From Perognathus longimembris pacificus (Eukaryota > Chordata > Mammalia > Rodentia > Heteromyidae), in NCBI RefSeq assembly GCF_023159225.1, contig NC_063166.1, forward strand, positions 78,269,785-78,333,784: DNA of 64,000 nt, in the 5' to 3' direction. The number at the start of each line of letters is the position of its first letter. The first letter of the stretch is position 1. The position numbers and the translations under genes are program-made. Below, piece after piece: positions 1 to 10,532 of this stretch. Below the pieces are notes generated by a model. It saw only the letters and a program-made list of their open reading frames with translations, searched no databases and was not told where the DNA came from.

Positions 1-1674
1 CGGGGCGGCGGCTTAGACTTCCTGTGCCACGGCGGAACTGCTGGAGCCGCGTTCGTCCCAGGCTGCTCTGCTCTGTCACACGCATGAGCTGCCCTGCCTG
101 TCCCAGGTGAGGTGTAGATCAGGGTCCACGCCAGGAGGAACCCTGGAATTCAGATGGAAGGAAGGGGGCAGGTGTCTGCGTCCACACAGGCTCCTCACCT
201 ACCCTCCTTCACACACTGTGGCTCTGATCTGAGAAGACAAATTGGCTCAAGGTCTCCCGGACTGCTGGACCCAGGATCGGCCTGGGTCCCCGGTGCCAGG
301 CCTGGGCCTCCATCTGCTCTGACCAGAGTCGGCGAGCACCTGTGCTGACCGGGCCTTGGCGCCCTACATCCACGAACCCCAGTCACCCCACCCCCGTGCG
401 GACCCCGGGGCTTCTCCCTCGCCTGCCGGCTCTGCTGAGCCCCACTCGGCCTGGTCTGCCTCTCTGAGCCGCCCTGCTCCTCCTTCCCCACCCTGGGCTT
501 CCTCTCTCTCCCTCACCTTGTTCAGCTTAGGCCTGTTCATCTTCATAAATCTTGGTATTTCTTCGCTGGCTTGTGGCACCTGTTTTGCTGGAATTGCCTC
601 CTGTGGGGACAAGGACCGGCCTGTCTGCTCATAGTCTGCCCTCGGCTCCCCCAAGTTGTCATGCAGCAAAGAAGCTCTTGAGTCCCAAACTCCAGGCCAA
701 TCTGAACGCATCCTGGCCACGAGACTACCCGGCCGATTCTTCTACACATTTTTCTCGGAGCCCAATATTCAATCATCCTCTTTCCATTAAAGATTGTCTG
801 CTAGTCTTAAATGAGAAGATGAGGAAAACTCGTTTGTAAGACGGATTCGCCTCCAGGAGTCCCTGGGGTGTCCCCCACAGGCTTTGGCTTTGTATGAAAT
901 GCCCGCGTGAATGCTGATGGAGCGAGCAAATGGCAGAGGCTCCATCAGGAGGGAAAGGAAGCGTCGATCACGTGACAGTCGCCATCAACAGCTCAGTAGA
1001 AACCAGCAAAAGACTTCGCAGGGACTGAAAATGGAAGCAATTTCACCCTAACAGCTCAACGCAGAGCCTTTGCCGAGGGGGCAGCATGGGCCTGAAGCGT
1101 CTGCGGGTGGCTCTGAAGGTTTCTATGAGAAACACGCGCCCCTGTCCAGACTCATAGAACAGGCGGAGACAAGAATTGCAGTGAACGTGGGGTTTCGATG
1201 GTGGTCTTGCAGGATCAGGTGTCTGTGAGGCAGACATACCTGGGGTGGATGTAGCAAGCGGTTTCTTCCTAGTGAGCAGGAGGTCCCACCCCACCCCTCC
1301 CAGGCTGAGTGAGATAAGATACACAATCATTCTAGATGCTGGCCTACATTTTAGTATTTCCTTATCCTGTTTCCTTCCCAGTTTACATGTCTTTACAATA
1401 ATGGTTGCTTACCCTTTCCAAACATCCAGGGAGAGACAGGATTTTCCAGGTACATGGACCATCAATAATTATTGTTCACAGCTTGCAACTTGATGCAGCT
1501 ATCCTGGCTGGGCATATCACTTCTGTCCAGCAAATAAAGAGAGGTGTGTGTGAAGGGCAGGAGAGGCTCTCTAATGCCATGTCACTGTTAGCCATGGGAA
1601 CATGCCACTTCAACCATCCTTGGTATCTTCAGAGTGTAGACATGAGGTATAGGTGTAAATAGACAAAGGATTAG

Positions 1675-1676
<2 letters not shown>
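1..1676. other. No gene or recognised repeat
   Basis: Mixed-composition DNA, G+C-rich to about 720 and AT-richer at 760-840 and 1310-1500. The open frames are short, overlap on both strands and have no recognisable domain. I see no SINE, LTR or L1 match that I would defend. The start of the window has CpGs (for example 1-60) but too few for a CpG island call. Confidence 0.5.

Positions 1677-1706
<30 letters not shown>
1677..1706. repeat. (GT)n microsatellite
   Basis: An uninterrupted run of about 15 GT units. It creates an apparent threonine-histidine run in the reverse frame, which is not a protein feature. Confidence 0.95.
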
Positions 1707-1709
<3 letters not shown>

Positions 1710-4018
1710 GTAGGCATAATTATAACAGTCTTAGTCACAGTGTGGCCAGGGGTGCCTTGTGGGGTGTCCTGACACTCCCTTGTCTCAGGAGTGGTCATCT
1801 GGGACCTTGCCAAAGTAGGAGTCCATGATACCAGGCAGGTGGGTCTGGTGTCTGCTCCTTCTCCTCTTCCCATACGGAAGTGACTGCAAGAGAGCAATGC
1901 CTCGGGGGACAAAGGACAAAGGTACAAAACAGAGGCTGGGTGCCTGGCTTTTATTCCGCACTTTCATGGTGGGCCAAGGAAAGAGCCATTGTTCCTCAGC
2001 AAAAGATGCTTTGAAGCGCCTCTTAGGGAACCAATCAAAGTCCAAGAGGGGGAGTGGAATGAGCCAATCACAGCCACTCCTGAGCTGGGGGGGGTGGGGT
2101 CAGCCCCAGTGTTGACAAGGTTAGGGCCATGGTGAGGGTTGGGGCTCCCACCTGTGAGACTGGATGGCAGAGGGTGAAATGGGAATCCACGCTGTTAGCG
2201 CACAGCAGGGCTCTGCAGGGACAAAGAAGGTTCTGGGGTGTGACACGGGGGCGCAGGCTGTGGGGTGGAAGATCTCCCTCCCTCCCCCCCCCCCCCCCGC
2301 CCTGCTTTATACCAATGTGCAGGCATACCGACAGCAAGTGAATAGTGCACAGGGTCTCCTAGGCAGTCAATTTTGAGGGGAGGAGAAAGTCAGAAACAAA
2401 CCTACCTGTACCATCTGTGCTCGGGTGAAGAAACGTGGAATTCGGGAGAAATCAGTGAAATTATAGCCTGCCTCCCACATATAGCTGGGGGTGGAAGGTA
2501 GATTGAATATGTAAAAGCATGTAAAACAGTCACAGTCATTTTTTCCTGGTGTGAAAAGAATCAAAGCAAAGCCTCATTTGCTTTGAAGAAACATTTTTTT
2601 CTCCCTCCTGCTCAGGGACAGACGTACAAAGGATGATATTTACATTTTCCCGAAGCCTCTAATTTTCTCATTTCTCATTTGTCAAGCCCGAGGCCCTTCC
2701 TGAGCCCGGGGATGTTTGCACACATCGGGTGATCCCTTTACCAAGCCGCTGGGCTCTACCAGAAGAAGATGTGTTACCCGCCGCTGCGCTGGAGAGCTTG
2801 GGCAGTAAGTCACATGGTCACCGCAGGTGGGCGGGTGGCGGGGGGGGGCACCCCAGATCACTGCCTGCTCTGCAGATCTTCAGCTGTGACCGGGGTCTAC
2901 CCTCCCCCAACCCACTCCTCCAAGTCCCCGCCCACCCCCCCCCCCCCTTCCAGGGCATTGGGGTCACCCTGAGAAAGGCCAGAAGGCTGGGCAGGAATTC
3001 CAAGGCCCTGCTGTCTGCCTGAGGCTAAGCAAGCACCACCTCGTTAGGCAGATTTGGTCCAGCCCAGGACACCCATCCTGGCCCATCCTGCAGGGAATGG
3101 CGAGAGTCCCTGGCTCTCGTGAGAAAGGGACACTGGAAGAAGTCAGGTCCTTGCTAGATCCTGAATCGCAGACAGCTAATGGCCACCACTCACCAAAGCC
3201 AGGAACAGAATCTCAGAGAGCAGTTGTAGGTTGGTAAGCACTCAGGTGTTTGGGGGGGGGGGGGGGCTAGAGAAATCCTGAGACAGCGCACAGCTGGGAC
3301 CCGCGGATAGGAAAATGCTCGGGCCTGGGAAAGCCTCCTCCTCCCCGCAGGGGACAGCTGGGTTGTGATTGCTTCCCACAGCCTGGAAGTGGGGTGAGCT
3401 GGATGCCCTGCCCACCACTGAGGCTGTGCACGCTTCTCTGCTAGTTCACACACAAAGACCCAAGCTCTGGGCCCACCTGAGGTCCCAGGACGGGAATAAA
3501 GCCACCTTGGCAGGTGCAGAGTTGAAGGCAAAACTGTTGATGTCAGGTCTCCGCATCACGCGTCACCCTGGGGCCAGCTAGCTTCGGTGAGGATTTCATG
3601 GGGGAGCCAGGAGCACCCCCGCCCCACCGTGTGACACCACAGCAGATTGCAGACCTTGCCATGTGTCCCCCGAGAGGCCAAGGGGACCCCAGTGCGCGGG
3701 TTTGGCCCGGCCTGCACTGCAATGGCGGGCAGTGTCACGGCGGATGAATGGTGTGCATCTCAGTCAATGGTGGATCGCATCCTTGGGTGGCCATGTACAG
3801 CAAACACCTGACACCTGCAAGACCCAGCCCCGGGCTCGCTGGCGGGCCACTCTCCGGGGTTCAGTGTCGCTGAGGGAGGCCTTGGGTGCCTGGAGCTGGT
3901 GCGGGCCTCTGTGCTCGCATGGATTTGCAGGCCCTGGGCGCTGAGAAGGAAGGCGCGGAAACTAAGAAGGAGCCTCACGTGCAGTTTGCGTCAGGAGGCC
4001 GGAGCGGGGGAGTGTGGC
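1707..4018. other. Unassigned DNA with C/G homopolymers
   Basis: No supported gene. Notable content is a 15-C run at 2284-2298, a 13-C run at 2935-2947 and a 15-G run at 3252-3266. Two CCAAT-box-like motifs around 2028-2075 may belong to an old interspersed repeat, but the match is weak. Open frames here are short and unsupported. Confidence 0.5.
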
Positions 4019-4215
4019 GGTCAGCCTTGCGCCACGGTAACAGAACACCCAAGGCGACCCACTTAGAAAAAAGGGAAGGTTACGTGGCTCTCAGCTTCGG
4101 CCGTTTCCAGGCTTGGGCCTGTAGTGAGGCTGTGTGTCGTAGTGGGAGCACGGGGAAGCCGCTGGCCTCGCAGCAGCAAGGACGCGAGGAGAGGAAGGGA
4201 AGGGGTCACGGCCCC
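4019..4215 (+). mobile_element. Degenerate old interspersed repeat, family unassigned
   Basis: The segment carries the pattern 'acagaacaccc... cttagaaaaaagggaaggtt... cgtttccaggc', which also appears at 42082-42235 as 'acaaaacaccc... cttagaaagaagaaaggtgt... tttggaggctccagg'. The shared order of motifs at two sites about 38 kb apart indicates a dispersed repeat. Both resemble old mammalian elements with a 'wggctcacagtttcagagg' core. I cannot name the family, and the downstream boundary is uncertain. Confidence 0.45.
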
Positions 4216-4302
4216 AGTATCCCTGCCAGGGCCTGCCCTAGTGACTGCAGGCTTCCAACGGAACCCTTGATGGCTGAGGGGACAAGGACTCAAGCTTCTT
4301 AC

Positions 4303-4344
4303 AGAGGAGGAGGAGGGGGAGGGGGTGGAGGAGGAGGAGGAGGA
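4303..4344. repeat. (GGA)n microsatellite, imperfect
   Basis: GGA units with an interrupting G-run. The tract is purine-only on the plus strand and codes for glycine or serine runs in overlapping spurious frames. Confidence 0.9.
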
Positions 4345-4418
4345 CTCAACCTGATTGTCCACACCAGAGGCTCAGTAGGGTATGGCTCCTCTATGGGCTG
4401 GACTATTCTGTAGCCAGG

Positions 4419-4420
4419 AA

Positions 4421-4489
<69 letters not shown>
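4419..4489. repeat. (GA)n microsatellite abutting a SINE tail
   Basis: About 70 bp of nearly pure GA. It ends exactly where the reverse-oriented SINE at 4490 begins, on the side where that SINE's A-rich tail should be. The simplest reading is that the tail seeded the microsatellite. Confidence 0.95.
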
Positions 4490-4491
<2 letters not shown>

Positions 4492-4891
4492 GTGCCAGTC
4501 CTGGGGCTTGAACTCAGGGCCTCGGTGCTGTCACTCAAGGCTAGTGCTCTTCCACTTTGAGCCATAGCTCTGCTTCAGGCTTCTTGGTGGTTAATTGGAG
4601 ATGAAAGTCTCAGGGAGGGCTGGGGATATGGCCTTGTGGCAAAGAGCTTGCCTCGTATATATGAAGCCCTGGGTTCAATTCCCCAGCACCACATATATAG
4701 AAAACGGCCAGAAGTGGCGCTGTGGCTCAAGTGGCAGAGTGCTAGCCTTGAGCAAAAAGAAGCCAGGGACAGTGCTCAGGCCCTGAGTCCAAGGCCCAGG
4801 ACTGGCAAAAAAAAAGCAAAGTCTCAGGGACTTTCCTGCCCAGGCTGGTTTTGAACTGTGATCCTCAGCGCTCAGCCTGCTGTGTAGCTAG
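4490..4891 (-). mobile_element. B1/Geo-type dimeric SINE, split by a younger SINE
   Basis: Read on the minus strand, this is a 7SL-like (B1-type) left monomer followed by the tRNA-like right monomer. The diagnostic plus-strand strings are 'ggggcttgaactcagggcc' (4504-4522) and 'ccactttgagccatagctc'. The copy is interrupted at 4617-4817 by another SINE and resumes with the B1-derived 'ctttcctgcccaggctgg'. The 5' end of the B1 part is missing after about 4891. Divergence is moderate. Family structure is from memory of rodent SINEs. Confidence 0.8.
4617..4817 (+). mobile_element. IDL-Geo SINE, full length, with 13-bp target duplication
   Basis: Starts with the ID-like left monomer (GGGCTGGGGATATGG, B box GGGTTCAATTCC), followed by the tRNA-like right monomer from about 4710 (GTGGCTCAAGTGGCAGAGTG) and an A-rich tail. 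It is flanked by perfect 13-bp duplications, aaagtctcaggga at 4604-4616 and 4818-4830. These prove insertion into the older minus-strand SINE. Low divergence and exact duplications suggest a recent insertion. The ID-like plus Geo arrangement points to Geomyoidea. Confidence 0.9.
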
Positions 4892-7800
4892 TTTTGAAGA
4901 CGACTTGTCCCATAAAGAAAGTCATCTGCCCCTCGGGAGGAAGAGAACTCCGGGCTGCACACATCCACAACCAAGTGCGCTTCGGTTTGTGCGACAGAAA
5001 CGCGAGTGCAGTTTTCCTGGGTTTTCCAGAGGGTTCTCTAAATGTCCGTTATCCTAGGAACAGCACAGCTCTAGGAGTCGAGGTGGGACGGAGCAGGGCG
5101 GCCTGGGGTGAGAAGCCGCTCTCCCCCAGCCTGGCAGCCTCCGCCCCACAGACTCCGCTTCCCCGGAAAGCCCAGGGACAGCGACCCCGTGACCCTCTTG
5201 TCCTGATGGCGCCAGGAACACAATCAGGGCCGCGTCAATAATGGATGACGACGAGGACCCCAAAACGGCTCCATCCACTCAGGCAATCTCCTAAGTGCCT
5301 TTCCTTTCTTTTTAATTTTCTTTCCCACCCCCCCATGGCAAATGGATGAAAATCAAAGCCAGGAGGGAGCCGCTGGCTGCTGGCTGAGAGCCGGGAAAGA
5401 GGAAAATCACCAGTGCAGCCCCCCCCCTCCCCCCGCAGGGCGCCTGGGGGCGGGGCCTGGTCACTGCCCGCCTCCCTGCCCCCTTCTCTCCCAGCATGCT
5501 CTGGGGCAGGTTGGGGAGGAGCCTGCAGGAAAGGCTGTCAAGGCCATGCCCAGGGCAGGGGCGCTGTCCTGCTCGGGGGTCCATCCCCAGGCCTGTGCCA
5601 GGCTCTGCTCTGGTGCCAGGCTGGGAGGGAACCAACCAATGTCCCTGCTCCCGCAGCGGGCACTTTCCAGCCTAGAAGAGGAGCGATAGCCATCGTGCCA
5701 ACAATTGTAGGGTGTGTCAGGAGGTGAAAGTCAAGAAGTGCCGGTCAAGGTCATTAGAAAAGGGGTTCTCTGAGGAGATGAGCGAGCATTGGGAAGAGCA
5801 TGGCAAGGAGAGGGTACATCATGTGCAAAGGCCCTGCACGGGGGTGGGGGTCGGGGAGGGGTGTCCTGAAGATGCTAGGGAAGAACAGCAAGCAGGCCTT
5901 GGTGGCTGGACCCTTCGGAACTGAGGCCAGGTGAGGGGTGAGTTCACAGAAAGTGGGGCTCTCCTCCTGTCACCCACATACTGCCCCCACGGCGAGGGTG
6001 CCGAGTAAGGCAACAAGGAGACCCGCGCGTCCCTGTCAGTAGGTGGGCAGGAACAGGGCGGAGCCCCACTCCGCAGGGTGCCCCGTGTTTTGTGGACGCT
6101 GGTGAGTCATGCCAGTCCTTAGATCTGTACTGAACGGGCCCTCTGGGGGTCCCGAGGCACACAGATGAGCCAAGGCCACCCATGGGGCCTCCTTCAGAGG
6201 AGACCCGGCCCGCTCCTGATCTCAGTGAACGAGTCTGGGAAACCGAGGTACACAGTGTTGGGATGTCCTGGGCCCGTTCAGATCGAGTAGGGCAAAGGCC
6301 GGCTTTGTCCCCAGGGGTCTGCGGATGGCCTGGCTTCCCACGGAACAGGTCCCCCGAGCAGCCACCTGCCCGGACAGCAGGGAACCTGCACCTCTCCTGT
6401 GTGGGGTGCAGCACGGACTCCCCTGCTCAGCACCAAGCCTGACTCGGAACTCTGGCTTAGCAGGGCCTGCCTCCTGCTCCCTTCTCCTGTCTCCCAGACG
6501 AGCAGAGCTCCTGTGTGGCCGTCATTTCATGGACTGGCCTGGCCTGTCGCCGTCCGTGTCATCCCTGGAACCGTGCTCTGCACGAAGCGGGCGTCAAGAA
6601 ACGCTTTCAGGTGGCTTCAGTGGCTTTTAGTTGAGAATGCTTGCGATCGAGTGCTTTGATTGCCGTGGGTTGGTCTCTGGGGTGATGGGAGCAGGTCGTG
6701 ATTTGGTTCTGGTTCAAGCCCAGGGCTCTGTGGTGGTTGCTTAGCACACACTCCAGTGTGGAAATCCACGGCGTTGGCGAGGACCGGGTACCCATCAGGC
6801 TGGGGGCCAATTCCAAAGGCTCTTGTGGAAGCAGACGTTGGTTGGAGCGATGGAGTCGCGCTCTCCGCATGGTCAGTGTGGGGAACTGGCCTTGAGCGGG
6901 AAACCGGAGCCGCAGCAGCAGCAGCCGCGGAGCCAAGCTGGACGCCATCGCTCAGGGACAGAGCCGGGCGTGATGGACGGCGGGGGCTTGGGGACGTGGC
7001 CAGGAGCGTCCAGCATGGTGGTCCTGCATGGAAACCACCAAGCGTGGGACCAGGAGGGAGTTGTCTGTCACCCCCCATCCCCACCCCAGAACAGGACAGT
7101 GGTCCCGTAGCCCCCCCAGTGCTGCCTGCCCTTGTGTGGGTGGGCGGGGGGGAGGCCGGTGTCTAACCATGTCCCCCTGCCGGCCCAAGGGGTGGGCAGT
7201 AGAGCCGGGTGGGGAGGGAGGGCTGATGCGCGTGCCCCGCCCCTTGTACTACATGGATCGAGAGTGATTACAGGACCTACGAGGGGACCCTGAACCCGGC
7301 CACCGGGGCATGAGAAGGAGCCGGCTGAGAAGCCCTGCCCTGGGTTCCAGTGCACACACTCCCAGAAAGCTGGCACCCCCAGGCCCCCCCCCCCCCCGGG
7401 GCCGCTCCCAGGCAGGGGAGGGCAGCTGTGTCTGAGGCCTCACCGAGGAGCTGGAGGGCGGCGGGGAGCTGCCAGGCCCCTGCGGCCCCCTTCCCCCCCC
7501 CCCCAGTCTCCCCTCCTAGGATCACAGACACCGGCGGGCCCAATGTCCCCAGCCGGTCACCTGGCACGGGCCACAGCATCAGGGCCGAGACGTTGGAGGT
7601 GGAGGGGCAGTGGGGGGCTGCTCCCCACAGCTCCCCACCACAGAAGGCGCCGCTGGGCCTTAGGGCGGTCCTCATGCCGCGCCTCTACTTACCCCATGCC
7701 CAACCCCCTCCCCCCCCCCACCACATGCCCCTCTCCCCAGCTGCAGGTCAGGTCTGCTCCGGGAGGGGTCACTGAGGAACAAGGAGGTGTTCAGCGGCGG

Positions 7801-8099
7801 GGGGGGGGGGGGGGGGCGGGGGGAACAGGACACCACTGTGAGGGGGCCATGCCAGGAGCGGGGCGGGAAGCCCTGCTCTCTCCATGAGCCCGACTCAGCC
7901 TCCATTTGTGCCCAACAGTTTAGAATCCTCATCTTTTAAAAAACACTTAGGCTTCCAGAAGTGCACACTAATCCATACTCCAAATTGGCACCCCACCGCG
8001 CGGACAGACTCGGAGGCTTTGCGGTGTGTTCTGGGTAGAAAGGGGGAGGGGGAGAGGCTCCAGGAAGTCAGGGGTCTCCCAGATCCTTCTAGAAGAGAG
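4892..8099. other. Unassigned G+C-rich DNA
   Basis: About 3.2 kb without a supported gene or confident repeat. Runs include 15 C at 7384-7398, 12 C at 7493-7504 and 18 G at 7799-7816. A (GCA)n-like patch at 6910-6930 gives an alanine run in two spurious frames. The 155- and 156-codon frames on the minus strand (6617-7084, 5944-6414) have arginine-, proline- and serine-rich, low-information translations and no domain, and I do not accept them as genes. Confidence 0.5.
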
Positions 8100-8275
8100 C
8101 GTCTTGTATGTTCAAGTGTGTTGAGGCGTGTGCGCGCACACGGGGGTGTATATGCACGCGGAATACCGACGCGTGCATGCCACTGTGAGCGTGCATTGTG
8201 TATGTGTGCACATACTGGGGCATGTACACACTTGTGAGTGTGCGCGTGCGCACGCGTGTGCACACGTATTTTGCC
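8100..8275. repeat. Alternating purine-pyrimidine (TG/CG) tract with palindromes
   Basis: Degenerate TG/CA and CG alternation, including a 16-bp perfect palindrome cgtgtgcgcgcacacg at 8127-8142 and a 14-bp palindrome cgcgtgcgcacgcg at 8243-8256. This composition favours left-handed Z-DNA. It may be a decayed (CA)n microsatellite. Confidence 0.75.
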
Positions 8276-8394
8276 TCTGCTGTTACCATGGAGGTCCAGC
8301 CTCTGCGTTGGGTCCCTGGGAGACCTGCAGCCCCCACCCACGAGGCGGGCAAAGGCAAACTGCTGCAACGCACAGTCAGTCTCTCTTCTAAGGC

Positions 8395-8721
8395 TGGCTT
8401 GCCTCTCCTCTCCCCTCTCCTCCTCCCCTCCCCTCCTCTCCTCCGCTCTCCCTCTATTCCCCTCTCCTCTCCTCTCCTCTCCTCTCCCTTCCCCTTCCCT
8501 CTCCTCCCCTCCCCTCCTCTCCTCTCCTCCCCCTCTCCTCTCCCTCTCCTCCCCCCTCCTCCCCCCTCCTCTCCTCTTCTCTCCTCCCCTCCTCCCCTCC
8601 CCTCCCCCTCCCCCTCCCCTCCGCCCCTCCCATCTCCTCCCCTCCCCTCCCCTCTCCCTCTCTCTTCCCCTCCCTTCCCTCCTCTCCCTTCTCTTCCTCT
8701 CTTTCTCTGTCTGTCTGTCTG

Positions 8722-8752
<31 letters not shown>

Positions 8753-8783
8753 TTCTCTGTCTGTCTGTCTGTCTCTCTTTACC
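8395..8783. repeat. Long polypyrimidine tract (CCTCT)n to (CTGT)n
   Basis: About 300 bp of almost pure C/T, mostly CCTCT and CCCCT units, grades into a (CTGT)n/(TCTC)n block at about 8703-8780. The strand asymmetry and mirror-like repeats are of the kind that can form triplex H-DNA. The 323-codon minus-strand frame over this tract is an artefact of purine-only sequence. Confidence 0.95.
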
Positions 8784-8894
8784 TTTTTTTGGTTTTTGAG
8801 ACACGGCCATGCTATGTAGCGCCGGCTGACCTGGAACTCCTGAGCCTCCTGCCCCCCACCTCTCAAGGATCACAGGCACGGGCTGCAACAGCTC
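8784..8894 (-). mobile_element. B1-type SINE (7SL-derived), monomer
   Basis: On the plus strand it starts with a T run and 'ggtttttgagacacggccatgc', then 'ctggaactcctgagcctcct' and 'aaggatcacaggcacgggc', the reverse complement of a B1 monomer with its A tail. It lies directly against the (CTGT)n block, so this tail also joins a simple repeat. Confidence 0.8.
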
Positions 8895-8908
8895 ATTCCT
8901 TTTTTTGT

Positions 8909-9140
8909 GTTGAGTAATATTTCATCATTCAGATGTTCATCCGTCCGCGTCAACTTGAGGCCGTTCTGAACGAAGCTGCTCTGCGCACCACGGCACGCTG
9001 TGTGTGGACGTTCAGCTTTCCCCTCCACGATGGGCGTGAACGAGCGCCCAGGGAGTCAGAGACGGGCAGACGTCTTTCCGCACCCCAGCCGCGCGCGCGT
9101 CCCACGAGTCCGGGTCCTCGGCGTCTGGCGCTCCGGGGCG
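8909..9140 (-). mobile_element. L1 ORF2/3' fossil, strongly GC-shifted
   Basis: Reading along the plus strand, anchors of an inverted L1 3' region occur in order: 'gagtaatatttcatca', 'cagatgttcatccgtccg', 'gtgtggacgttcagctttc', 'gggcgtgaacgagcgcccagg', then 'cagacgtctttccgcacc' and 'cgtcccacgagtccgggtcc'. In mammalian L1s these positions are AT-rich. Here many A/T have become G/C and the stretch is full of CpG. The alignment is by eye and weakens after about 9060. No ORF survives. Confidence 0.55.
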
Positions 9141-10189
9141 CCGTCCCTGTCTGAACTGCCGACCCCCCGAAGACGCGTGGCGCGGCCCCCGCGGCCTCTC
9201 CGGTGAGCGACCCCTCTGACTTCCAGCGGCCTCACTCCCCACACGTCCGCCCCGTTCCTTCACAGGACGGGCGGCAGAAAACGACTGTGGAAATGCAGGG
9301 AAATGCTGTGGGTTGCGCTCACACCCGGCCGCGCCCCGCGGTGCCGAACGGGGCGCCGCTTCCGACGCCCCGGGAAGACCCGAGTCGCTGTCATCTGCCT
9401 CCTCTCTCTCTCCGCCCAGGTCTGAGTTCCAGTCTCTTAGGAGGACCTCATCCCGATGGGATCGGACAACCCCACCTACCTCCCTCACCGCTTCGAAGAC
9501 CCCGCTGGTGAAGACGGTCGCATTCTGAGGCCCTGTGCGGGTACAGCCGGTCACAGGCAAGACGTTATTTCCGTGACAATCAATGCTTTCCTTCCCAGTC
9601 TTCTGGCTTGTACCTGGAAGTCCTTCCACCTCCCCCCCCCGCCCCCCCAATTCGGAGAGTCATTCATCAAGCTGTCAGGCAGAATTTTCTGAGGGCTTCT
9701 CGTTCTCAGGCTCGAGGAACATGAGACAGGATGCAGACAGTCAGGACCCAGTGGTGACTTCGTAGCACTGTAGGTCGAGGCCAGGAGGCCAGACATTGAC
9801 TGTGGACGGGAGCCAGGCCCTGCTTGGGGACCAGGCCAACGGGCTGGTTTGTCTTCACCGTCTCTAGGAATATGTTGCTTTGCTCCTATGCAGGCTCCAG
9901 ACTCCTCACTTTGCCCACAGGTTACTGAAAACCAGACCCTTCCCCATTCCGGTGATTCAGCACTAAAGAAATCACCAGTTTCATGGAAAACATTAACTGC
10001 AGAATGCAAATGAGACAAATCGGCACGGGGTGGGGGTGGGGTGGGGAATAAACAGCGAGCATTGTTTTTTTTCTCCCCAAACTTAAAAAGCCTTTTGGAA
10101 TGAAATCATCCTTGGAAAGCCAGAAAATTCTGCCAAATCTGTCATTAAAAAAAAAAAAAAGCCACATTATGTATCTTGAAACTCTTTAG
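9141..10189. other. Unassigned DNA, CpG-rich at its start
   Basis: CpGs are dense to about 9380 and then decline. A 7-8 C run sits at 9633-9647, and an A run at 10146-10160. The 212-codon minus-strand frame (9012-9650) lies partly over the L1 fossil and has no domain, so I reject it. No other repeat is recognisable. Confidence 0.5.
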
Positions 10190-10440
10190 GGATATTTTAT
10201 CAAAGGATCTGTTCCCAGCGATGTTATTTTGGGGATCCATCTGATACCAGCTGACACTCTTCTATTTAGCATTTCACTGACTTTGAAAATCACAGCACCA
10301 AATTACAGTCTCTAAGTAAAGAAGGGAGTAGGTCTGTAAGTGGAGCCTGATTAATATATTCAGGTCTCTAACCATCTCCCTCTTGCCTCAGATGATGGCT
10401 GAAGATGATGCACCTGTTATTTATTTATTTTTGGAAGAAA
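10190..10440. promoter_or_regulatory. Candidate conserved non-coding element
   Basis: AT-rich, repeat-free block in G+C-rich surroundings. It contains TCAAAG (10200-10205, TCF/LEF-like), GATTAATATATTC near 10349 and other homeobox-like AT motifs. It has no sustained open frame. Conservation is inferred from composition and was not tested. Confidence 0.3.
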
Positions 10441-10532
10441 AGGGGGGGAAAAAAGGAAGCCCAGAGGCTCCCAGGTGAGCCAAGTCTCCGTCTACGTCTT
10501 CCGTGTAGAAGCAGAGCCTTGTGGAGCAGCCT

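Noticed and set aside
7895..8866. A 323-codon minus-strand open frame rich in Arg, Gly and Glu
   Set aside because: It is the translation of the polypyrimidine tract and flanking simple sequence. Purine-only codons give no stops. No domain or conserved start.
9012..9650. A 212-codon minus-strand frame
   Set aside because: Its 3' part lies over the GC-shifted L1 fossil, so the frame is a chance effect of AT-to-GC change.
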